From Actinomadura hallensis (GTDB taxonomy: Bacteria; Actinomycetota; Actinomycetes; Streptosporangiales; Streptosporangiaceae), in NCBI RefSeq assembly GCF_006716765.1, contig NZ_VFPO01000001.1, positions 6,076,001 to 6,140,000 on the forward strand: a stretch of 64,000 nt of DNA, written 5' to 3'. How positions within the stretch are numbered: position 1 is the stretch's first letter; each line of letters starts with the position of its first letter. This document shows, piece by piece, positions 41,781 to 50,555 of the stretch. The notes under the pieces were generated by a model. It ran no database searches. It was not told the origin of the DNA and saw only the letters and a list, made by a program, of their open reading frames with translations. Both the position numbers and the translations under genes were made by a program.

Positions 41781-42466
41781 AGGCCCATGCTCCGTTCCTC
41801 GCCCTTCTGGGCGAGGCGATCGCGCAGTTGGGCGGCCTCGGTGACGGGCAGGCTCGGGATGGTCGCGTCCGTCGCCGCCGCTGCGGTGTGCATCCGGACG
41901 GTGGCGATGCCCATCCACCTTTCCAGGAGCCCGGCCGTGACGTCGACGAACTGCATCCGTCCGTAGGGGACGACGATGAGGCGTCTGACGAACACGCCAT
42001 GCGTCACGAGGAGGTCGTCCGCACGCTCGACATAGCCGTACGCCCGGCGGTCCAGTTCCGCCACCAGCCCGGCAAGGACGACCCCGAGCACGACGGCGGC
42101 GATCCATAGGGCGACGGGTACCGGGCCGCCGTTGCCCCAGACGATGAACGCGCCTACGACACCGACCGGGACGGCCCACAGGACGGCGGTCAGGAGCTTG
42201 TGCAGGGCGTGACGTTTGGAGATGGGCGACCACTCAAGGCCGGCGCCCGGGGCGAACGCCTGGTCCGCTTGATACGCCTGGTCCGCCCGATGCATGGGCG
42301 GCCCGGACTGCGGCTGCCGCGGCGGGTAGTGTGCCGGTACCTGACCGGGTGGGTCCGAGGGGCGGCCGCCGTGGCCCGCGCCTTCCGGCACGGGCGGAGG
42401 CGCCGCTCCCTGTTGTCCTGGGTTCGCGGCGGGCTCGTAAGGCGGTTCGCCATGGCTCGGGTTCAT
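41777..42466 (-). CDS. Bacterial PH-domain membrane protein (YdbS-like)
   Basis: A 229-residue partner of the following gene. A Pro/Gln-rich tail (1-75) precedes two TM helices (about 92-110 and 118-138) and one bPH2 domain: AYGYVERADDLLVTHGVFVRRLIVVPYGRMQFVDV is split here as ERADDLLVTHG and VVPYGRMQFVDV, ending MGIATVRMHTAAAA. This is the standard YdbS layout. Translationally coupled to the YdbT-like gene. The extended tails of both proteins suggest cytoplasmic interactions. Confidence 0.87.
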   Translation of the reverse strand: MNPSHGEPPYEPAANPGQQGAAPPPVPEGAGHGGRPSDPPGQVPAHYPPRQPQSGPPMHRADQAYQADQAFAPGAGLEWSPISKRHALHKLLTAVLWAVPVGVVGAFIVWGNGGPVPVALWIAAVVLGVVLAGLVAELDRRAYGYVERADDLLVTHGVFVRRLIVVPYGRMQFVDVTAGLLERWMGIATVRMHTAAAATDATIPSLPVTEAAQLRDRLAQKGEERSMGL

Positions 42467-42545
42467 CGCCCCCTAGTCAACCGGATAACGAGTACCGCTC
42501 GCCATGCGACCATGAAGCCGTGATCGGAGCTGCGGAGGCGCGACC

Positions 42546-43694
42546 ATGACCACCGAACGGATCGTCGGGATCGGTGCGGGCGCCAAGGAGCTCGCCACCG
42601 AGGACATGACGCTGAACATCGGGCCCCAGCACCCGTCCACGCACGGTGTGCTCCGGCTCAAGCTCACCTTGGACGGCGAACGCATCTCGGCGGCCGAACC
42701 GATCGTGGGCTACATGCACCGGGGGGCGGAGAAGCTCTTCGAGGTCCGTGACTTCCGGCAGATCATCGTGCTGGCGAACCGGCACGACTGGCTGTCGGCG
42801 TTCTCCAGCGAGCTCGGCGTCGTCCTCGCCGTGGAACGCATGCTGGGCATGGAGGCCCCGCCCCGCGCCGTGTGGATGAGGACGCTGCTGGCCGAGTTCA
42901 ACCGCATCCTCAACCACCTGATGTTCCTCGGCTCGTACCCCCTGGAGATGGGCGCGATCACGCCGGTCTTCTACGCGTTCCGCGAGCGTGAGGCGTTGCA
43001 GCGGGTGATGGAGGAGATCTCCGGCGGGCGGATGCACTACATGTTCAACCGTGTGGGCGGGCTCAAGGAGGAGCTTCCCGCAGGCTGGACGGCGCGCGCG
43101 CGGACCGCGGTGGCCGAGGTCCGCGCCCGGATGAGCGACATCGACGACATCATCATGGGCAACGAGATCTTCCGGGCCCGGACCAGGGGCGTCGGTGTGC
43201 TCACGAAAGAGCAGATCATGCAGTACGGGGTGTCCGGGCCCATCGCGCGCGCGTCAGGCGTGGACTTCGACCTCCGCCGGGACGAGCCCTACCTCGCCTA
43301 CGGCGAACTCGACGTCCCCGTGGTCACCCGGTCCGAGGGGGACTGCCTCGCCCGGTTCGAGTGCCTGCTGGAGCAGGTCCACGTGTCCCTCGACCTCGCC
43401 GGCGCCTGCCTCGACCGGCTGGCCGAACTGCCGCCCGGCCCCATCAACCAGCGGCTCCCTAAGGTGCTCAAGGTCCCCGAGGGCCACACCTACGCCTGGA
43501 CGGAGAACCCGCTCGGCATCAACGGCTACTACCTGGTGTCGCGCGGGGAGAAGACCCCGTGGCGGTTGAAGCTGAGGTCCGCCTCGTTCAACAACATCCA
43601 GGTCCTGACGGAGCTGCTGCCCGGCAACCTGGTCGCCGACATGATCGCGATCCTGGGCTCGATGTTCTTCGTCGTCGGCGACATCGACAAGTGA
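42546..43694 (+). CDS. Orphan NADH-quinone oxidoreductase subunit D-like protein
   Basis: A 382-residue protein homologous to NuoD (49 kDa). The family block GPQHPSTHGVLR (27-38) keeps the quinone-site histidines. The tyrosine that with this histidine binds the quinone head group (Tyr87 in Thermus Nqo4, in a DYL context) is Trp82 in ANRHDWLSAF. The rest is well conserved: RILNHLMFLGSYPLEMGA, FYAFREREALQ, FNRVGGLKEELP, and the C-terminal GDIDK. No other complex I gene is near. It resembles the extra nuoD2 of streptomycetes; its role is unknown. Confidence 0.9.
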   Translation: MTTERIVGIGAGAKELATEDMTLNIGPQHPSTHGVLRLKLTLDGERISAAEPIVGYMHRGAEKLFEVRDFRQIIVLANRHDWLSAFSSELGVVLAVERMLGMEAPPRAVWMRTLLAEFNRILNHLMFLGSYPLEMGAITPVFYAFREREALQRVMEEISGGRMHYMFNRVGGLKEELPAGWTARARTAVAEVRARMSDIDDIIMGNEIFRARTRGVGVLTKEQIMQYGVSGPIARASGVDFDLRRDEPYLAYGELDVPVVTRSEGDCLARFECLLEQVHVSLDLAGACLDRLAELPPGPINQRLPKVLKVPEGHTYAWTENPLGINGYYLVSRGEKTPWRLKLRSASFNNIQVLTELLPGNLVADMIAILGSMFFVVGDIDK

Positions 43695-43725
43695 CCGCCG
43701 TCCCTGGACGCGGACTGGGCGGCGG

Positions 43726-44235
43726 CTAGGCGCGGGATGCGCCGGGACCGTGCTGGTCCTCGTCCGGGCCCTTGGGGATGCGGCACGCGTACTCCAGGAA
43801 GACCGCGGCCCCCACCAGGACGGCCGCCGCCAGGAACGTGCCGCCGCTGACGAAGAAGTCGTGGCGGGGCGTCGCCTTGTCGAGCGAGCCGGTGAGGCTG
43901 ACGGCGAAGCCGGCGAAGACGCCCGCGATGACCGCGGCGGAGTGCGCGCTGGCCTTGCCCAGGGCGGCCAGCCGGGCCACCGCCATGGGCTCGAGCGGCT
44001 TGGGCGGCGGCTTCCGGCCGGGCGCGGGGCGGTACCGCTCCTCCGGCTTCCTGCGCAGGCGGCGCAGCACGTTCAGCCCCGTGAACCCCTCCGCGAGGGC
44101 CAGGAGCAACAACGTCGGGACCGCGGTCCACGGCAGCGGGGGGAGCGACAGGTAGGCCGAACGCAGCACGGCCCACGTGACCAGCGCGACGACGACCACG
44201 AGGCCGATGAGGAACAGCGGGCGGGAAGGCTTCAT
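43726..44235 (-). CDS. DUF3180 membrane protein
   Basis: A 169-residue protein with four predicted TM helices: about 7-24, 36-55, 95-115 and 130-150. A basic cytoplasmic loop (RRLRRKPEERYRPAPGRKP) lies between TM2 and TM3. This matches DUF3180, a family confined to actinobacteria and found beside folK (Rv3605c). Its ATG overlaps the folK stop in ATGA, so it is expressed with the folate operon, though no function is known. Confidence 0.9.
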   Translation of the reverse strand: MKPSRPLFLIGLVVVVALVTWAVLRSAYLSLPPLPWTAVPTLLLLALAEGFTGLNVLRRLRRKPEERYRPAPGRKPPPKPLEPMAVARLAALGKASAHSAAVIAGVFAGFAVSLTGSLDKATPRHDFFVSGGTFLAAAVLVGAAVFLEYACRIPKGPDEDQHGPGASRA

Positions 44236-44819
44236 GCAGGCTGCTGCAGGACCAGGTCCTCGCGGCGGCGCACGGCCGACGGGCCGCCCTCCGCCAGTTT
44301 GGCCTCGGCGAGGTCGCCGACGCGGCCGTGCCCGGGGAGGAGCACGTCCGGCTCGATGTCGGCCCAGGGAACGAGCACGAACGCCCTCTCGTGCGCGCGC
44401 GGATGCGGGAGCGTCAGATCGGGGTCGTCGGAGGTGATGTCCCCGAACGCGATGATGTCGATGTCGAGGGTGCGGGGGCCCCAGCGCACCTCGCGTTCCC
44501 GCCGCATCGAGTTCTCGATGTTGAGGACGCGTTCGAGGAGGTTCTCCGGCGGGAGCCGGGTGTCGGCCACCAGCACGACGTTGAGGAAGTCGCCCTGCTC
44601 GGGGATGGTCTCCCCCGGAGGCGCGTACGGCGCGGTCTCGTACACGGGCGAGATCGCCACGAAGTGCAGGCCTGGCGCGTCGAACAGCGCGTCCACCGCC
44701 TCCTGGATGTTGTCCAGGCGGTCGCCCAGGTTGCTGCCGATCGAGAAAACAACGCGGTGCTGGACCAGCATGTGGCCGCCGGTGGCGGTGCGGTCGGGCA
44801 TGCGGTCGGACGCTGTCAT
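44232..44819 (-). CDS. folK: 6-hydroxymethyl-7,8-dihydropterin pyrophosphokinase
   Basis: A 195-residue enzyme from ATG 44819, which overlaps the folB stop. Transfers pyrophosphate from ATP to hydroxymethyl-dihydropterin. Motifs: FSIGSNLGDRLDNIQ, VSPVYETAPYAPPG, QGDFLNVV, and the signature RWGPRTLDIDIIAFGD with the Mg-binding Asp pair, then LPHPRAHERAFVL. Normal length with about 25 extra N-terminal residues. Confidence 0.96.
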   Translation of the reverse strand: MTASDRMPDRTATGGHMLVQHRVVFSIGSNLGDRLDNIQEAVDALFDAPGLHFVAISPVYETAPYAPPGETIPEQGDFLNVVLVADTRLPPENLLERVLNIENSMRREREVRWGPRTLDIDIIAFGDITSDDPDLTLPHPRAHERAFVLVPWADIEPDVLLPGHGRVGDLAEAKLAEGGPSAVRRREDLVLQQPA

Positions 44820-45181
44820 TGGCGACTCCTCCTGATCTTCACGGCGACGTCCGTGAAGGGGTGCGGCACCGGGGCGCTCGGCTTGTGGACGGTGATCTCC
44901 ACCTCGCTCACCGTCGCATGTTCCAGACATATTGTCGCCAGCCGGTCGGCCAGCGTTTCAATCAGGTTGACGGGCTCCCCTTCGATCACGGCGACCAGCC
45001 TGCCGGCGAGTTCTCCGTAGTCGACGGTACGCGAGAGATCGTCCCCGGCGGCGGCGGGGCGGGTGTCGAGGCCGAGGACGGCGTCCACCACGAACTCCTG
45101 CCCCAGCTCCCGTTCCGCGGGTAGGCAACCGTGCCTTCCACGTGCCCGCAGACCCCGCAGCTCAATGCGGTCCAGACTCAT
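44816..45181 (-). CDS. folB: Dihydroneopterin aldolase
   Basis: A 121-residue enzyme from ATG 45181 (MSLDRIELRGL). Cleaves dihydroneopterin to hydroxymethyl-dihydropterin. Family features: GCLPAERELGQEFVVD with the substrate-binding Glu, VDYGELAGRLVAV, ETLADRLATICLEH and the catalytic Lys in VHKPSAPVP. Overlaps folK and the SnoaL-like gene by 4 nt on each side, so the three are translated as a chain. Confidence 0.95.
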   Translation of the reverse strand: MSLDRIELRGLRARGRHGCLPAERELGQEFVVDAVLGLDTRPAAAGDDLSRTVDYGELAGRLVAVIEGEPVNLIETLADRLATICLEHATVSEVEITVHKPSAPVPHPFTDVAVKIRRSRQ

Positions 45182-45615
45182 TCTTCCTCGGCATCCACGA
45201 CGTTGAGGACGGGCGAGCCGTGATGCACCAGCAGCCGCCACTCCCCGTCCGACCGCACGAACACGTTGGTCGCGACGATGCTTCCCCCCGCGAGGAAGCC
45301 GGTCTCGGTGTCCTCGTCGGCGGTGAGGACGTTCTCCTTGCAGGTCACGACCGCGTGGTCACCGTAGACGTCGGTCTCGACGTCGGTGAGCACGAACTGG
45401 ATGTAGGTCGTGTTCGCCATGATGAGCGCCCAGGAGCGGAGCACTTCCTCACGCCCGCGCAGCATCGTCCACCCGGGGTGCACGCAGGAGACGCCGTCCG
45501 CGTACGGACCGTCCGCCCATACGGCCGACATGCGGTCGAAGTCGCCGGCCTCGAACGCGGCGTAGAACTCGGCGTGGACCTCGTCCACGTCGGTGCGGTT
45601 CACGGCACGGCTCAT
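45178..45615 (-). CDS. SnoaL/NTF2-like protein
   Basis: A 145-residue cone-shaped NTF2-like protein: an N-terminal helix HAEFYAAFEAGDFDRMSAVWAD, cut here as FYAAFEAGDFDRM, then HPGWTMLRGREEVLRSW and a long beta-sheet ending WRLLVHHGSPV. This is the DUF4440/SnoaL-like group with nuclear-transport-factor fold. It sits between folP and folB with 4-nt overlaps on both sides, an arrangement that implies a role linked to pterin or folate intermediates; no catalytic activity can be assigned. Confidence 0.85.
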   Translation of the reverse strand: MSRAVNRTDVDEVHAEFYAAFEAGDFDRMSAVWADGPYADGVSCVHPGWTMLRGREEVLRSWALIMANTTYIQFVLTDVETDVYGDHAVVTCKENVLTADEDTETGFLAGGSIVATNVFVRSDGEWRLLVHHGSPVLNVVDAEEE

Positions 45616-46547
45616 GGGCGGGGACTCCCGTGGTCTGCGCGACCCTTCGCCGCGTCTTGTTCGGGCCTGTCTTCGTTGGGGTCGTCTTCGGGGGGACGTG
45701 CCGCGCGCATGGCCGCCGCCACGCGAACGGCGTCCGCGTTAGGCCGGACCCGGTGGACGCGCACGCACCACGCTCCAGCGGCCGCCACGAGGGACGTGAC
45801 GGCCACCGTGGCGTCGTCGCATTCGACGAAGGGGCGGGGTGTCCCGTCGGGGGCGGCTAGCAGTCTGGTCAGGAAGCCCTTGCGGGACGCGCCCACCAAC
45901 ACCGGATGCCCTGTCGCGGTGAAGGTGTCCAGATGCGCCAGCAACGACCAGTTGTGCCCTGCCTCGGGGCTCTTGGCGAATCCCAGGCCGGGGTCCAGCA
46001 CGATCATCGAAGGGTCGACGCCCTCCTTCAGCACTGCGTCCACCCTGAAGAGCAGCTCATCGCGCACCTCGCGGACCACGTCCTCGTAGATGGCGCGCGT
46101 CTGCATGTCATGGCTGTGCCCCCGCCAGTGCATCACCACGTAGGGGACGCCTCTGGCGGCGACCACGCGAGGCATGGCCGGGTCTGCCAAGCCGCCGCTG
46201 ACGTCGTTCACCAGCTTGGCCCCCACTTCGAGGGCGGCCTCCGCGACCTCGGCGCGCATGGTGTCGACGCTGACCGGAACGTTCTCTGCGACGAGCGCCT
46301 CTATGACGGGCACCACGCGACGCAGTTCCTCGTCCCTCGACACACGCTGTGCTCCAGGACGGGTGGACTCGCCGCCGACGTCGACGATGTCGGCGCCCTC
46401 CGCGACCAGGTCGAGCCCGTGCTGGACGGCCTTGTCCGGATCGAACCAGGCCCCGCCGTCGGAGAAGGAGTCGGGGGTGACGTTGACCACGCCCATGACG
46501 AGGCATCGCCCTGGCGCGGGCAGACCCGGAACGACGGCACTGGTCAT
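45612..46547 (-). CDS. folP: Dihydropteroate synthase
   Basis: A 311-residue TIM barrel from ATG 46547. Joins hydroxymethyl-dihydropterin pyrophosphate with p-aminobenzoate; the target of sulfonamides. Motifs: GVVNVTPDSFSDGG, IVDVGGESTRPGA, SVDTMRAEVAEAAL, VNDVSGG, LDPGLGFAKS and GASRKGFL. About 28 C-terminal residues are acidic and disordered (PPEDDPNEDRPEQD), beyond the normal enzyme. Translationally coupled to the SnoaL-like gene. Confidence 0.96.
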   Translation of the reverse strand: MTSAVVPGLPAPGRCLVMGVVNVTPDSFSDGGAWFDPDKAVQHGLDLVAEGADIVDVGGESTRPGAQRVSRDEELRRVVPVIEALVAENVPVSVDTMRAEVAEAALEVGAKLVNDVSGGLADPAMPRVVAARGVPYVVMHWRGHSHDMQTRAIYEDVVREVRDELLFRVDAVLKEGVDPSMIVLDPGLGFAKSPEAGHNWSLLAHLDTFTATGHPVLVGASRKGFLTRLLAAPDGTPRPFVECDDATVAVTSLVAAAGAWCVRVHRVRPNADAVRVAAAMRAARPPEDDPNEDRPEQDAAKGRADHGSPRP

Positions 46548-46857
46548 GTCACCCAACCCTATGCCTGATCCCAACCCCCCGGCGCGGGGCCTCCGGCGTC
46601 TTCGTCGTCCGGCGCGGCCCGCCGTGTCGGCCTCGACTTACTCGCCTCCCATACCCGGCAAACCGCATTCAGCACCCCACCTCGGAAAAACCCGGCTACT
46701 CCGGCGAGCTTCCCTTGACACCGGCGCGTCCGGGCGCCAAGGGCCCCGTCCCGCCGCCTCCGCCCCTCGCGCCGCGCGACCGGCGGCGGCAGAACGGGCC
46801 CCAGCGCGTCGCTGAGGCCCGTTCAGTCGCTGAGAAGCCCCCGATCGGGGCCGGCGG
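46548..46857. other. Intergenic region between folE and folP
   Basis: A 310-bp gap splitting folE from the folP-folB-folK part. GGCCCGTTC and an inverted GAACGGGCC (near 46792-46826) can pair and may terminate folE. No gene is seen. Confidence 0.4.
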
Positions 46858-47595
46858 TCAGTAGCGGCCGAGAATGAGGCTCATCGCCTCGGCCCGCGTC
46901 TCCGCGTGATCGCGGAAGTCGCCGCGCACCGCCGACGTGACCGTCTTGGCGCCCGGCTTCCGCACCCCCCGCATGGTCATGCACAGGTGCTCCGCCTCGA
47001 TCACCACGATCGCGCCCCGCGGCTCCAGCACGCTCATCAGCGCGTCCGCCACCTGGCTCGTCAGCCGTTCCTGCACCTGCGGGCGGCGCGCGTACACGTC
47101 CACGAGCCGCGCCAGCTTTGACAGACCCGTGATCTGGCCCTTCTTGTTGGGCGTGTACCCCACGTGGGCCACCCCGTGGAAGGGGACCAGGTGGTGCTCG
47201 CACACCGAGTAGACCTCGATGTCCTTCACCAGGACCATCTCTTCATGGTCGGCGTCGAACACCGTGGTCAGCGCGTCCTCCGGTGTCTGACGCAGACCGG
47301 CGAACTGCTCGGCGTAAGCGCGAGCCACCCTGGCGGGCGTCTCGCGGAGACCGTCACGGTCGGGGTCCTCCCCGATGCCGATCAGGATCTCCCGGACGGC
47401 CTTCTCGATGCGTGCATGGTCGAAGCCCGGCGGCTCCTCCAGAAGCTTTGCCTCGCCCTCCACGAACGCGCGTGCGGCCTCGTGCGCGGCCTGGTCAGAC
47501 TCCAGCCGTCCCTGAGCACCGGCAGCCGAATCCGGGGACGGAGCATCGTCCCCGGACTCGGCGTGTGCCCGTGCTTCGTCGTGCGTATCAGCCAA
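46858..47595 (-). CDS. folE: GTP cyclohydrolase I
   Basis: A 245-residue enzyme opening the folate pathway by converting GTP to dihydroneopterin triphosphate. Zinc ligands are Cys132 and His135 in VCEHHLVPF and the Cys in EHLCMTMRG. GLRETPARVARAY and GLSKLARLVDVYARRPQVQE are signatures. The start is TTG 47595, 5 bp after the ftsH stop. The first 55 residues are an Ala/Asp/Glu-rich disordered leader, longer than usual. Confidence 0.95.
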   Translation of the reverse strand: MADTHDEARAHAESGDDAPSPDSAAGAQGRLESDQAAHEAARAFVEGEAKLLEEPPGFDHARIEKAVREILIGIGEDPDRDGLRETPARVARAYAEQFAGLRQTPEDALTTVFDADHEEMVLVKDIEVYSVCEHHLVPFHGVAHVGYTPNKKGQITGLSKLARLVDVYARRPQVQERLTSQVADALMSVLEPRGAIVVIEAEHLCMTMRGVRKPGAKTVTSAVRGDFRDHAETRAEAMSLILGRY

Positions 47596-47600
47596 CGCGG

Positions 47601-49622
47601 TCAGCTTTCACCCTTGGCCGGGTCGCTCGCCTCGGAGCCGGCACCGGAACCGGAGCCGGCACCGCTGCCCTGGCCGTTGCCCTTGGTCAGGTCGACCTCC
47701 TGCGGGCCGAGGAGAGCCAGCTCCTTGCGCGTCAGGATGGGCGGCCGGTCCGACGGGAGCCGCTTGCCGTAGCCGGTGTAGGAGTTCTGGTGCGGCCGCT
47801 TCTGGACCGGCGCGAAGATCTCCAGCACCTGGTCCTTGGTGAGCGTCTCCTTCTCCATGAGGTTGGCGACGAGCTCGTCCAGGACGTCCCGGTACTCGAC
47901 CAGGATCTCCCAGGCGGTGTCGTGCGCGGCCTCGATGTAGCGGCGGACCTCGTCGTCGATCGCGGAAGCTATGTCCTCCGAGTAGTCACGCTCGTGCCCC
48001 ATGTCGCGGCCGAGGAAGACCTCGCCCTGCCCGGAGCCGAACTTGCGTGCGCCCAGGCGCTCGCTCATGCCGTACTCGGTCACCATCTTGCGGGCGATCG
48101 CGCTGGCCTTCTCGATGTCGTTGGCGGCACCCGTCGTGGGCTCGTGGAAGACGAGCTCCTCCGCGGTGCGTCCGCCCAGCAGCATGGCGAGCTGGTCGGT
48201 CATCTCCGAGCGCGTGGTGAGGAACTTGTCCTCCATCGGGAGGGTCATGGTGTAGCCCAGCGCCCGCCCGCGCGGAAGGATCGTCACCTTGTGCACGGGG
48301 TCGGAGTTCGGCAGCGCGTGCGCCACGAGAGCGTGCCCGCCCTCGTGGTAGGCGATGATCTTCTTCTCCTTCTCCGACATGACCCGGGTCTTCCGCTCGG
48401 GCCCCGCCATGACCCGGTCGATGGACTCCTCGAGGGTCTCCATGTCGATCAGCTTGCGGTCGGCGCGTGCGGTGAGCAGCGCCGCCTCGTTGATGACGTT
48501 GGCGAGGTCGGCTCCGGTGAAGCCCGGGGTACGGCGCGCGATGGTGTCGAGGTCGACGTCCGGCGCGAACGGCTTGCCGCGGGAGTGCACCTTGAGGATG
48601 CCCTTGCGGCCCTCCAGATCGGGGCGGTCCACGGTGACCTGGCGGTCGAACCGGCCGGGACGCAGCAGCGCCGGGTCGAGGATGTCGGGACGGTTCGTCG
48701 CCGCGATGAGGATCACGCCGCCCTTGACGTCGAACCCGTCCATCTCGACCAGCAGCTGGTTCAGGGTCTGCTCGCGCTCGTCGTGGCCGCCGCCGAGACC
48801 GGCGCCGCGGTGCCGGCCGACCGCGTCGATCTCGTCGATGAAGATGATCGAGGGCGCGTTGGCCTTGGCCTGCTCGAACAGGTCGCGGACGCGGGAGGCG
48901 CCGACGCCCACGAACATCTCGACGAAGTCCGAACCGGAGATCGAGTAGAACGGCACCCCCGCCTCGCCGGCCACGGCGCGCGCGAGGAGGGTCTTGCCGG
49001 TGCCCGGCGGGCCGTAGAGCAGCACGCCTTTGGGGATCTTGGCGCCGATGGACTGGAACTTCGCCGGGTTCTGCAGGAAGTCCTTGATCTCCTCGAGCTC
49101 CTCAAGGGCCTCGTCGGCGCCCGCCACGTCGGCGAAGGTGGTCTTGGGGGTGTCCTTGGTGATGAGCTTGGCCTTGGACTTGCCGAAGTTCATCACCCGC
49201 GAGCCGCCGCCCTGCATCTGGTTCATGATGAACAGGAAGATCAGGACGATGATGATGATGGGCAGCAGGCTGAACAGCAGGTTCATCAGGAAGCTCTGCT
49301 GGGGGACCTCGACGTCGTAGCCGCCGGAGAGGTTGCCCTCGTCGGCCTGCTTCTGCAGCGCCTGCTGCAGCTGGTGTCCCTGGCCACCGACCCAGGACGC
49401 CTGCTGGTGGTCACCGTTGGTGAGCGTCAGCTCGATCCGCTGGTCCTTGTCGATGATCTTGGCGGACTTCACCTGTCCCGCGTTGATCTCCTGGACGACC
49501 TTCGAGGTGTCGACCTTCTCGTAGGAGGGGCCAGGGTTGATGCCCCACATGAGAAGGGCGACCAGGAGGCCCAACAGCAGGATCCACAGCAGCGGCCCGC
49601 GAAAGTAGCGCTTCACGTCCAT
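47601..49622 (-). CDS. ftsH: ATP-dependent zinc metalloprotease FtsH
   Basis: A 673-residue membrane protease. TM1 at about 9-28 and TM2 at 112-134 flank a small extracytoplasmic domain. The AAA+ domain has Walker A GPPGTGKT (204-211), FIDEIDAVGR, and second region of homology with ATNRPDILDPALLRPGRFDR. The zinc site is HEGGH (426-430). The C-terminal 40 residues are Gly/Ser/Ala-rich (GSGAGSGSGAGSEAS). It degrades unassembled membrane proteins. Same order as Rv3610c-Rv3609c. Confidence 0.97.
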   Translation of the reverse strand: MDVKRYFRGPLLWILLLGLLVALLMWGINPGPSYEKVDTSKVVQEINAGQVKSAKIIDKDQRIELTLTNGDHQQASWVGGQGHQLQQALQKQADEGNLSGGYDVEVPQQSFLMNLLFSLLPIIIIVLIFLFIMNQMQGGGSRVMNFGKSKAKLITKDTPKTTFADVAGADEALEELEEIKDFLQNPAKFQSIGAKIPKGVLLYGPPGTGKTLLARAVAGEAGVPFYSISGSDFVEMFVGVGASRVRDLFEQAKANAPSIIFIDEIDAVGRHRGAGLGGGHDEREQTLNQLLVEMDGFDVKGGVILIAATNRPDILDPALLRPGRFDRQVTVDRPDLEGRKGILKVHSRGKPFAPDVDLDTIARRTPGFTGADLANVINEAALLTARADRKLIDMETLEESIDRVMAGPERKTRVMSEKEKKIIAYHEGGHALVAHALPNSDPVHKVTILPRGRALGYTMTLPMEDKFLTTRSEMTDQLAMLLGGRTAEELVFHEPTTGAANDIEKASAIARKMVTEYGMSERLGARKFGSGQGEVFLGRDMGHERDYSEDIASAIDDEVRRYIEAAHDTAWEILVEYRDVLDELVANLMEKETLTKDQVLEIFAPVQKRPHQNSYTGYGKRLPSDRPPILTRKELALLGPQEVDLTKGNGQGSGAGSGSGAGSEASDPAKGES

Positions 49623-49974
49623 TTATCCGGTTACCCCTCCGGGGCCCGTCCCTCCTGACCAACGTCTGTGTGCGATCCTCGTCCGTCCCGGGGGACGGAT
49701 GCCGGGGCGACCAACAATGCGACTCACGAGAGATCCGTCGCCCGGGGCACCGGACCCGTCGCGGCGGCCTCCCTCGTGCGGCTCCCCAGCCCAAGGGCCC
49801 GGGACAACGACGGTACACCGCGGGGCGCGAGAGACGCAGCCGACGCCGTTCTCCTGCATCCCATCCATATACCCGTCAACGACCCTTGCAACGATTCGTC
49901 ACGGTCCCTTGTTCCCTGGAGACCGCCTGCACGCGCCTGACCAGCGCGGAGTCGGGCCTCCTCGGCCGGGGCCG
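49623..49974. other. Intergenic region upstream of ftsH
   Basis: A 352-bp stretch between the hpt stop and the ftsH start, both leftward. It must hold the ftsH promoter; GTTGACGGGTATATGG (minus strand, near 49886-49871) has a TATATG but no well-spaced -35. No gene is seen. Confidence 0.4.
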
Positions 49975-50538
49975 CTATCCGCCGTTCCCGCCGTAGACGT
50001 GGGGGGCGAGCGTGCCGACGAAAGGCAGGTTCCGGTACTTCTCCGCGTAGTCGAGCCCGTACCCGATGACGAACTCGTTGGGGATGTCGAATCCCACGTA
50101 CTTCACGTTGAGGTCCATCTTGACCGCCTCCGGCTTGCGCAGCAGCGCACAGATCTCCAGTGAGGCGGGGTTGCGCGAGCGCAGGTTGCTCACCAGCCAC
50201 GACAACGTCAGGCCCGAGTCGACGATGTCCTCCACGATGAGGACGTGCCGGTCGAGGATGTCGGTGTCGAGGTCCTTGAGGATACGCACGACCCCGGAGG
50301 ACTTCGTCCCCGACCCGTAGGACGAGACGGCCATCCAGTCCATCGAGGCGGGCGTGTGCAGCGCCCGCGCGAGATCCGCCATGATCATGACGGCGCCCTT
50401 AAGGACCCCCACGAGCAGAAGGTCCTTGCCCTCGTAGTCGGCGTCGATCTGCGCGGCGAGCTCCTTCACCTTGGCCTGCAGGTCCGCCTCGGGGATCAGC
50501 ACCTTCGCCAGGTCTTTGCCCAGGTCCTTCTCGTCCAC
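49975..50538 (-). CDS. hpt: Hypoxanthine phosphoribosyltransferase
   Basis: A 187-residue purine-salvage enzyme from GTG 50538. VGVLKGAVMIMADLAR is the first loop, SSYGSGTKSSG the flexible catalytic loop, and VEDIVDSGLTL (102-112) the PRPP-binding motif. VGFDIPNEFVIGYGLDY binds the purine base. Its start lies 17 bp downstream of the tilS stop, the common tilS-hpt-ftsH order. Confidence 0.96.
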   Translation of the reverse strand: MDEKDLGKDLAKVLIPEADLQAKVKELAAQIDADYEGKDLLLVGVLKGAVMIMADLARALHTPASMDWMAVSSYGSGTKSSGVVRILKDLDTDILDRHVLIVEDIVDSGLTLSWLVSNLRSRNPASLEICALLRKPEAVKMDLNVKYVGFDIPNEFVIGYGLDYAEKYRNLPFVGTLAPHVYGGNGG

Positions 50539-50555
50539 TACCCCACCCTCATCGC

